Below are positions 11,301 through 19,500 of a stretch of 64,000 bases of DNA, in pieces. A program made the translations under genes and the position numbers. The notes below the pieces were generated by a model. The model saw nothing but the letters and a program-made list of their open reading frames with translations, was not told the origin of the DNA and did not search any database. The number at the start of each line of letters is the position of its first letter. Positions within the stretch are counted from its first letter, which is position 1. The stretch is taken from positions 27,963,709 through 28,027,708 of the forward strand of contig NC_132896.1 in the NCBI RefSeq assembly GCF_030463535.1. Direction: 5' to 3'. The DNA comes from Salminus brasiliensis (Eukaryota > Chordata > Actinopteri > Characiformes > Bryconidae).

Positions 11301-11879
11301 TTAGGAACTTTTCATTGTTTATCTAACGTTTGTTGAGCTTTCTTAGGAAAGCTGTTGTAAATCCCAGCCCCAGGACAGAGACAGACCGACCTTAAGGCAG
11401 CAATCAATGGCTTAACGTGGTGTCTCTTAACCAAGCTCCTGTTGACACACAGCTGTGCGTAAGTCTTAGACATCCACATCCAGCTCAGAACAGACTCCTC
11501 CTGCTGCTTCTTCTTCTTAGAAGCCATTAAGCCAGTGTTCACCAACCTCAGCGCCCCACTGTCCTTCACAGTTTCACTGCTCCCTGCTTCAACACACCTG
11601 ATTCAGCTCATGAGCTGATCAATAATCAGCTGATGATGTGAATCAGGTGTGTTGGACTAGTGAAACTGCAGTGTTGTGGGTCACTAGCAGAAAGGTAGAA
11701 ATACAAGGGCTTAACGGCCTGCTAGGCAGCAGGAGCCTAAGCTGAGTTGGACGGCCAGGTGGATGGCTTTATAGATAGCTAGCTAAATCCCCCAGGAGTA
11801 TATTGGAGTAATTGGTGAGAATTAAGCTTTCTAATAGCTTAATAACAAAAGGAGAAACCCTTCTTACCACGTTACTCAT
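8216..11879 (-). CDS. rnf4: RNF4, SUMO-targeted E3 ubiquitin ligase
   Basis: RNF4 binds poly-SUMO chains through tandem SUMO-interaction motifs (SIMs) and ubiquitinates SUMOylated nuclear proteins, as in PML turnover and the DNA-damage response. Seven coding exons join with matching phases: 11868-11879, 10792-10915, 10543-10619, 10341-10353, 9970-10093, 8492-8543 and 8216-8365. They give 183 aa; human RNF4 has 190. SIM-like cores are VVDL at about 49-52, VVDL at about 61-64, and VVLV at 70-73, the last made across the 13-nt exon; ETIDVL in exon 2 may be a weak first SIM. An arginine-rich stretch and the acidic LSSDEDEE follow. The RING is C3HC4: C125, C128, C147, H149, C152, C155, C166, C169, ending in the conserved HPIYI tail. 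The start ATG ends the first coding exon and gives MSNV then a basic stretch, like human MSTRKR. Very sure of identity. Confidence 0.93.
8492..8543 (-). CDS. rnf4: rnf4 exon carrying the first RING cysteines
   Basis: 52-bp exon coding residues 117-134, including C125-P-V-C128-M-D-A-Y. Acceptor ccttacag and donor gtaaaa flank it, and its phase matches both neighbours. Confidence 0.93.
9970..10093 (-). CDS. rnf4: rnf4 exon with arginine-rich and acidic stretch
   Basis: 124-bp exon coding residues 76-116. TQSRRGQGTESYVLSSDEDEE aligns with the human basic patch and SSDDEE. The known family uses the arginine-rich patch for nucleosome or DNA contact. Confidence 0.9.
10341..10353 (-). CDS. rnf4: rnf4 13-nt microexon inside the fourth SIM
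   Basis: On the minus strand, gaatcag then CTTGTGGAGGAAG then gtaatt. The 13 bases code LVEE plus the first base of Gly76. They complete the VV-LVEE motif that aligns with human VVIVDE (SIM4) and restore phase between the exons at 10543-10619 and 9970-10093; without them the frame is lost. Inferred from sequence only; no transcript was available. Confidence 0.78.
10543..10619 (-). CDS. rnf4: rnf4 exon with two tandem SIMs
   Basis: 77-bp exon coding residues 46-71, EEVVDLTCEGSEPAVVDLTN and on to DSVV. It carries two VVDL SUMO-interaction cores, almost identical to human SIM2 and SIM3. Acceptor catgaaag, donor gtgagt. Confidence 0.95.
10792..10915 (-). CDS. rnf4: rnf4 basic N-terminal exon
   Basis: 124-bp exon coding residues 5-45, starting APRKRRSSSSSCSRRNNKRA, a bipartite nuclear-localisation-like basic region. 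It ends METIDVLESDRLS, where ETIDVL may be the weak first SIM. Donor gtaagt, acceptor ttcacag. Confidence 0.88.
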
Positions 11880-11996
11880 GCCGTGTATCGTGGTTGGGTC
11901 GATCTCTGAAGGCGTCACGTTGGATGGAAAGCGCACATTGATGGTAGTGCTAGCAAGCTTCCCACGGTCTCCAGTAAACCCAGGGTGTAACACCAG
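11868..11996 (-). CDS. rnf4: rnf4 exon with start codon (mostly 5' UTR)
   Basis: 129-bp exon between a good acceptor (gttcccacag) and donor (gtaaga). Only the last 12 bases (11868-11879, MSNV) are taken as coding. The rest is open in the same frame back to the acceptor, so an N-terminal extension from an upstream exon cannot be excluded by sequence alone. Confidence 0.7.
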
Positions 11997-12204
11997 CTGT
12001 GGGAACAACACACTGGTTTTAATGGTTAGGTAGCTAGCTAACTTTTTTTACTGGTTATGGCATAAAGGCATGCTGGAAGGTGTCTTCACAGAAGGAGCTA
12101 GCTAATGCTAGCTATAGCTAACGTGGAACAGCGGTAGCCAAAGCCCAGCGTCCATCGCAAATGTCCAGTCAACGTTGGCTAGCTAGCTAGCAAGAAAGGA
12201 GGGA

Positions 12205-12208
<4 letters not shown>

Positions 12209-12271
<63 letters not shown>

Positions 12272-12295
12272 TATAGATATATATATATATATATA
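12209..12295. repeat. (AT)n dinucleotide repeat
   Basis: About 87 bp of nearly pure AT in the 5' part of rnf4, flanked by gctagc-rich sequence. Confidence 0.97.
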
Positions 12296-12633
12296 AACTG
12301 TAGTCCAACATTATGGTGTTGCCTTTATCTAATCAAAACATCGGCTTCCTCACTAGCACAGCCAGATAGCTGCTAGCGCTAGCTTAGTCGACGGAGCTAG
12401 CTAGTGCTAGCCAAGAAGATAGCTGGCTAGTTAACCTTCAACAATCTTCATATCTCGAAAATAAATAACCCACTGACCCACCTGCGATATATACTCGGAC
12501 TATGAGCGACAAAATCACAGCACCACTACCCCAGTTCACACGGCCCTTTAGCTAGCTGCTACCCAAAGCTTTCAGAACAACACAGCGCTGCGCTAAGCTA
12601 AGCTAACTAGCCAGCTAACGTTAGCCAGCCCAC

Positions 12634-12720
12634 CTTTCTCTCTTCTGTCCTCTCAATGCAACCGTGCGGTGCTTCTCTTCTGTTGTTTTAAGCTAAAATC
12701 GAAATGGTCTAGATTGTCGT
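12634..12720 (-). other. rnf4: Possible rnf4 non-coding first exon
   Basis: On the minus strand a GA-rich segment ends in AGAAAG followed by gtgggc, a usable donor upstream of the start-codon exon. The 12720-12900 sequence is GC-richer and could be the promoter. The start site is not determined. Confidence 0.3.
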
Positions 12721-12909
12721 ATTCTCCGCGTTGTTGAAATAGCTGGAGTTTGTCTACATACTCTCGTAATGTGACCAGGAATACCAGCAGCCGGCCCTCC
12801 GCCTGAGAGGGAAGGAACCCGCAGCCCGGCCTGCGAACAGTGACGTTCAGCGTCCTGGAGGAGCTCTTCCCCTGCGCCTGTGGAGAGGATCCACCTCCCC
12901 CTCATTTGT

Positions 12910-13130
12910 CATCATTTTTGTTTATTTACGTTATTTAAATATCTATAGGTTTCATTCAGTATTAAAAAAAAAAAAACAAACAAACAAAAAAACATTTAAG
13001 TTGATTATAAACAACTTGTAATTTTAACACTTGCAAATATGCTGCTGGATATCGGTCTTGTTTGGGACATAAAATGAGTATTTATGAAAAAAATAAACAT
13101 CAAAAGTGGTGATTAATAGTAAAGAAAAGT
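12910..13130. other. AT-rich intergenic DNA
   Basis: AT-rich with poly-A and caaa runs; no gene seen. Confidence 0.6.
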
Positions 13131-13134
13131 GTAC

Positions 13135-13375
13135 TTCCGGAAGGAATCGCAGGATGACTGGAGCAACTTGGCAACCAGGCGGTTGCCAAGGTTGGGGTTC
13201 TTTGCTAGGTGGTTGCTATGGCATGGATTAGAGGTTGCAAGATGATTGCTACAGTATTTCAGGTGGTTGGTAGGCAGTTGCCATGGTATCCATGGTGCTT
13301 CCTTGTTGCCAAGTGGTTGCTGTGGTACCCCATGTGGTTGGTTGGGTGTTACTAGTGTAATTGTATCTTCTCATA
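13135..13375. repeat. Degenerate 'ggttgctatgg' minisatellite
   Basis: Loose tandem copies of ggttgctatgg / ggttgccatgg / ggtggttgc units. They are the reverse complement of the ccatagcaacca array at 54630-55040. Several units fit half or more of the RFX X-box consensus. Confidence 0.75.
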
Positions 13376-13440
13376 ATGAGGGAGGGGGGTGGACGTTTTG
13401 CCTTTTGCACCCAATTCAATCCTATAGCTTAAAAGAAAAA

Positions 13441-13466
13441 GTGTGTGTGTGTGTGTGTGTGTGTGT
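13441..13466. repeat. (GT)n dinucleotide repeat
   Basis: Thirteen GT units. Confidence 0.97.
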
Positions 13467-14430
13467 TGGGACAAATTGTGCATCCAATGAAAAAGCTGTA
13501 TACAAGCCCTGATGGTGCAATCGCACCAAACAATCTGGGGGTGGAATGACTTGGTAGTGATATCCTTGGCTTGTGAGGTTGGTTGTTTTAATTAGGATAT
13601 CATGACTTAACGGAGTTGGGCAGAATACCTTTCTCAGGACCAGGACCACCCTAGAGGAATGCTCGACCCCTGAGAGGCAAAATATAGAAAAGGCTCTGCA
13701 GTGGTGCAGCAAGCATCAGCATGGGAATCCACAAGGAGCTTTAATAATCCATCCATACAGCATGACCTGGAGAAAGAGCACCTCCAGACTGATCTTAAAT
13801 ACTTGGTGATATTTGGCCACCTCCACCCAGCTGGGCTTCATCTATCTTAACACATGGCTGCACTGCGGAAGCACTGAGCTAAAGAAGGATATTGCATGGG
13901 AAGGGAAATGGCATATTTTAAAAGATGAATGTGATGTCAATTTTCATGTCAAATGTTACACCCCGCTACCAAATTGGTCCCATCCATGTATCACGGTCTA
14001 GATATTACAAGATATCTAGATTATTTTTTTGCACATGCATGAACTTCAGATCAAGCCTGTTCTTGATTCATAAAGGATAGTTCTGAACTTTAGGCTTAAA
14101 GATATCTGGCTAACTGAAAAATCCTGATTTGTTAAATACCACCCTGTTACAGTTTGACACACTCATCTTTAATGTTGCTGGAAAAGGAAATGTTGTTACA
14201 GGCAGCACAATTTATCAACACAGGCACACACACATTTTATATATATATATATATCTTCAGCAGTCTCTGGTCGAGCCTCTGTTCCTTCAACATTTCTGGT
14301 TCATAACGACAGCACTTACAGTTGACTAGGGCAGCTCTGGCAGGGCAGAAATGTGATGAGCGGACATGTTGGAAAGGTAGGATCCCTTAACATTGCCACA
14401 TTTAAAATCAAGTTTCAAATTTGTCATTGT
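13467..14430. other. Intergenic DNA between selenot and rnf4
   Basis: No exon recognised. Short open frames here resemble no known protein; a short (AT)n run lies near 14238-14253. Confidence 0.55.
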
Positions 14431-14438
14431 TTAAATCT

Positions 14439-14444
14439 TTTATT
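14439..14444 (-). terminator. selenot polyadenylation signal
   Basis: AATAAA on the minus strand, followed downstream by short T-rich stretches. It would give the selenoprotein T mRNA a 3' UTR of about 2 kb that includes the SECIS hairpin. Confidence 0.5.
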
Positions 14445-15248
14445 AGTTTTTTTTTTTACATCAGGGTACACATTCTCCAAAGCAATCCCAACATAACATC
14501 ACCTTCATTTCTATATATATAAAAAAAAAAATCCACAAGACTAAAATAGAAGAGGTGCCCTTCACCACATTTATAAGGGGAGATGGAAAAGAAAAAGTCT
14601 TTGGAAAGAAGAGTACCATTCACATCTAACCTGATATGCAGTGTTCTCAGTCACACGCTCATTAAGACAGTGGTTACTCCGACGTTCATTCTACTCAAGA
14701 CAGACTGTTTGCAGACAATGCTATTAAGCAAATAGCTTGAAGAGTTAAGAGGAAGAATGAGGTTGTAGAGCCCAAACCATTCCATATTTACCACCTAATA
14801 GTATGTATATCCCTCTCTGCGGAGCAATAGCTCTGCACTAAGACATAAAATGACACATCTAAGCATTTGAACAAGTGTGATCTTGACAAACTGCACCTGT
14901 TGGCAGGACACACACCCTAAAAACACTTATCCCAAATACAGTACAGTTCTACAGCAGTGCAAACCAACAACCATCATTAAGATCATTCAGTGATTTGCAG
15001 ATTTAAAAAACAAAAAACAAAAAATTCTTGTCCTTGAGTTCAACAGACAGACAACAGCAATATTCTGACTTGCTAAGACTCACGTGGTCATTCTACCCTT
15101 TTAGCACTGACCTCAGACTTATACACAGACACATAAAGAGAGTCTGCCCAGTTTAAATGATTCTCCTACGATGGACGCATACAGTACGCTGCTCAGGTGA
15201 GACAGTCAATCTGGAGGAGTGTAGCTGGGCAGAGGAAGTGTGTGTGGT

Positions 15249-15313
15249 GGCAGGGATATCCAGTCTGCACTTACAGCGAGCTGTTTGCAGTGCAGGCCTT
15301 CATTAGGCCACGG
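15249..15313 (-). promoter_or_regulatory. SECIS element in selenoprotein T 3' UTR
   Basis: Read on the minus strand, a basal helix GTGGC/GCCAC (15309-15313 with 15249-15253) leads to the quartet strand ATGA (15302-15305). Thirteen bases later come the unpaired apical adenosines AAA (15286-15288). The returning strand pairs CTGCAC with GTGCAG and supplies the matching GGA (15261-15263) for the sheared G-A/A-G core. Spacing fits a eukaryotic SECIS. It sits about 1.1 kb past the stop codon of the UGA-containing gene, as expected for Sec insertion by SECISBP2 and eEFSec. Confidence 0.85.
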
Positions 15314-16427
15314 TCCACAGTCCCACTGACCAGAGAAACCGCTCCTGGGACCTGCGCGGGAGGGAGGACAATTACATGTGGTAATATTTCATATTTCACA
15401 CCAAAGAATCTGAACAGTCAGTCTTGCGCCATTTTCTGTCTTAGGTGCCTAGTCATGGTTATTGAGCGTCCATTTTGACGTATGACGCTGATGTGGATAT
15501 TTGGGCAATAACGTCTCTAATGTCCCTTTTGCGACATTTTGGAGAAATAATAGATACATTTATTTATTTGATCTATTCTACTCAAGCAATTTAATCAGAA
15601 AATAGAAAAAAACATTTAACCACTTCTATGCTGTCCTTTCAGCCAGCTGTTCTGGGAGCACCAGAAACAGCTTGGAGAAGCACAAGCCCTTTGTTTAAGG
15701 GAAACATGGCAAAACGGTGGACTTCACACTTTACAATTTCTCAGATTAAAGACAAAATGGCAAGTAATGTGTAAATGACCTGACACCGAAACAGCAGGTT
15801 TACTAAACAACCTCCTTTAAAACGGTCTACAAAGGTCAAGAACTTCTCTATACTCCAAACTACACAAATTTTAGCTCTGTGTGGCATTTTACTCACTTAC
15901 TTATTCACACCTGGTAAAATAAATGCTGAACACAAGTTTATGTTTAACCAGGTAAAACATTGCCAACTTACAATTCATTAACTGTGTTAAGCTCCAGCGA
16001 ACACATCAATGCTATTTCTCTCTGTATTCCGATGGTTATTTTACAAAAGCATGAGCACACTGCCCCCATCTGTAGCCACTAGGTATATCAAAGCTTGTAC
16101 TACAATAATTTATGTACGACTATTTATTGTAAACTGTTGATTGGTTACTTAGTCATATTATAAGCAAAGTATGAAAATGGACACCAGCTGATGTTTCGAA
16201 TACACTGCGTCTTCTTAAACCTTGCCATCTTTTGCAACTAGACAAAAACTAGTCGTTTATTCAAAATAATAACTAAAATGGTAAAAATGTGGGTGTTGAA
16301 TATCTGGATATTTTCCTTTCAGAACATCACAAATAACAATATGCAATAATAATAATAGTAATAGTAATAAAAGTGGTAAAACCTGCACCTTTCCACTTAC
16401 CTCTCTCTCTCAGCTTGAACAACAGCA

Positions 16428-16549
16428 CTATGGAGTGGAGAATTTAAGCTTGTCAACCTGATTCATCTTGAGGTGGTTGTCCAGGATGTTAAAGAGCTCC
16501 TGAATGTTGGGTACATATCCTGACTGCAGCTTTGACCAAATGGGAACGT
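16428..16549 (-). CDS. selenot2: selenot last coding exon
   Basis: Codes Asp189 to the C-terminus: VPIWSKLQSGYVPNIQELFN and on to KFSTP, with TAG stop at 16428-16430. Acceptor gttttag. Strongly conserved in the SELENOT family up to the variable last residues. Confidence 0.92.
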
Positions 16550-19500
16550 CTAAAACAAGAACAGATCATCAAATAAATGTTATTTTCCTGCTTGAGCATG
16601 TCTGATTCAACTCATCAGCTAAGTACTAGGCTTAGCTGGAGTCCTAGGTCACCAAGCTGTGCTTGACACTGGCCCTCAGTTTATGGAGAAACATGGCTGA
16701 AGAAAGCCCATCTTTCAAGACTAATGACTAACTGCCTAAAAGCTGGAATCTTCTTTTCAGAACTTGTTAAGCCATTTAACACAGAGTTTAGACAAACATA
16801 CACACACAGGAAATGTGGGCATGATTCTAGGCCAATCATGAAACTGTAGCTAACATTTAAATAATTTTGATTAACAATTAAATAGCCCATTTCTATGTCT
16901 TGTGTACAAGCCTAACACAGCCAGATCCAAATGTTTACAGACATCTCTTCTAATGAATGCTTTCAGCTACTTTAAGTACTAAAACGTAAACAAATAGCCT
17001 GTCTACTCTATCTACAGACGTCTTGCCAATAGTATAGGACTTACTGGAGCAGATAAACAAATCTATTCACATCATCCCTAATGCCAGGCATGGGCTAGAT
17101 GTTGGATGGTGCTCCATCCAATACATTTGTCTATGTAGTGTATCTATGCTTCCTAGTTATCAATACTTAGTAGCTCCCAACTGGATGACTTCTAGAATCG
17201 ATGCCACCAGACTCAACTACAGGGGTGTGGTTTCCTGTGTGTGAGTTTTCATGTGCGATAAACAAACACAATAAAGTTTGCTGATATTGTTTAAGAAACG
17301 ATTTTAGAAAAGTCAATTAAAAATATAGAGCAAAATAAAGTAAAAGCTACTGTAATTCAAACAATCTCACCATTTAACGTTATCTCGAATGCTCCCGTAG
17401 ACAGGAAATGAGTCTCCAACATATTACTGAGGAAGAACGCCATGAGACATGAGAAGATCTGAAAGAAAAATTAAGTGTGATTAGTTACTTCAAACACTTA
17501 ACAAAATATTTCCCCTGGGTTTACTCTACACAAAAGGGATCAAAAAGGATAAAAAGTTGTACAAATTATCACAGTGTTCAAAGGGTGGGAAAGGGGTGAC
17601 AATCGATGTACGTAGTCTCTCAACACTTACTAAAATTATCATCAATTTTTACTTTTTTGTCCTGTTGGATCAGCCAGACAAGTCTTTGTTTACTTTATTT
17701 GAGGGTCAGGATAAGTATTTTAAAAAATACTTAAAAATGGAAATTGAAAACAATGAATATTATAAATCAATTTTTATTAGTGTATCTATGGCTAAGCGAT
17801 ATGGTAGAAAAAAAACTATCACAATATATGGAGACATTTTTATGATACACAATATTATTCACAATACATATAATCACAGACTAAATACATCAACAGCGAC
17901 AGACTCTTAAAAACTAGTTTTCAGATATCATACAGAATAGTGATTTTTATTCAACATCTGCTGTACATCTACTTAAACCAGACTAATTACACTGTTTGTA
18001 ATGAAACCTGCAGTTGATCAGTGTTCATCAAGCACTAACAATATCCGTGACATGCATAAAAAAAGTATATTGTGCATTACAATAACACAATTTATCACAA
18101 TACGATAAAACATCGTCATATTGCCCAGCTCTACGTGTACCTGATCCATTTCACTCCACAGGTAAATTTGTGCTGCATACTGTAGTTGGAATCAATGCCA
18201 ACTGACAGATGAAGCTGATTATTATTTATTAGTTTATAATTTGCCGTTAGTTTCACTGATCAGGTGGATTTGGAACAATTCGTCATAAACTCTGTGAACT
18301 ATGATGTAGGAATCTACGGACCACAAAGAAAAACTTGTTGGCCTGCCTGCATATGCTGTCGGCATGCCTGCTGATGCTTTATGAACAAGGAAACCCGGTC
18401 ATAGATTTCAACATAGACCCGTGCTGGCTAAAGAAAAAAGAGATCTGTGTTTGCTGATATGATCATTATGACTAAGTCGATCTGATCTTTAGTTGTGAAG
18501 AATAAAATCTTTTTACATCAAGATATAAAATATGAAGTATAATAGTTTATTATCTGCATGCCTGGTTCCTTTGTTATATCCATTTAGGTAAAATATCATA
18601 AGCCAGAATCATGAAACCAACTGATATGTGGGCTGAATCTGTTACTCATCCCTACTGTTTACCTTATTTTCTTGACCCCAGGACCAAAGCCTTGGTGTTT
18701 CCATTCCAAGCATTTGAAAAGGATTTTGTCCAGTGACAACCAGCGCAATGGCAAGCAGTTTAAAGTAGGAGATGAAATTTCCAACATATCTGGGAACAAG
18801 ATAAGAAACACTGAAGTCACAAACCGTCTCTTAGACATCAGTAGAGGTAGCTTTCAGTAGACAGTTAATAAAGGTTAAAAATTTACATGCAAGTTACAGC
18901 CATATCTATAAACCTCTGTTCCATATTATGCATCTAATTTCATCCACAAAGCGCACTGTATAACTCACTTATTGATGGGTTTGGGAGGGTAGTTCTCTCC
19001 CTCTATTCTGATGTCCGGGTACAGCTGGCTGATAGACCGGGAGTACTCCTGGAACACCTTACTGTAACCTCAGGATATACTGAAAACAAAAATATCAAAA
19101 CATTTAGAAATATTAAACACCATAATAATCAATTAACACATATAAATATATAAATAGATAATAGATAAATTAAACTGAGGCAGCAATTTATTTAATCAAG
19201 GCAACAATTTATTACATCAAGGTAGAGCTGGGCAATATGAGAATATTTTATTGTATTGTGAAAAATACTGTGATACACAATTACTTTTCTAAGCATATTA
19301 AGGATATTTTTAGTGCTTAATAAACACTGATCAGCTGCAGATTTCATTAGACTGGTTTAATTTTATGAAGACCGGCAGATGTTGAATAAAAATCATTGTA
19401 TTCAGTACGGGAGAGTATCTGAATACTAGTTTTAAGAATTTAATGATACTGATGTTTTAGTTGGTGATTACACGTATGGTGATAAATATCGTGCATCATG

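Noticed and set aside
17557-17910. 117-codon plus-strand frame
   Set aside because: It overlaps a MITE end, is AT-biased and has no known motif.
19070-19072. UGA as an inactivating stop, making selenot a pseudogene
   Set aside because: It is at the exact family Sec position, the downstream exons are conserved, splice sites are intact and a SECIS is present.
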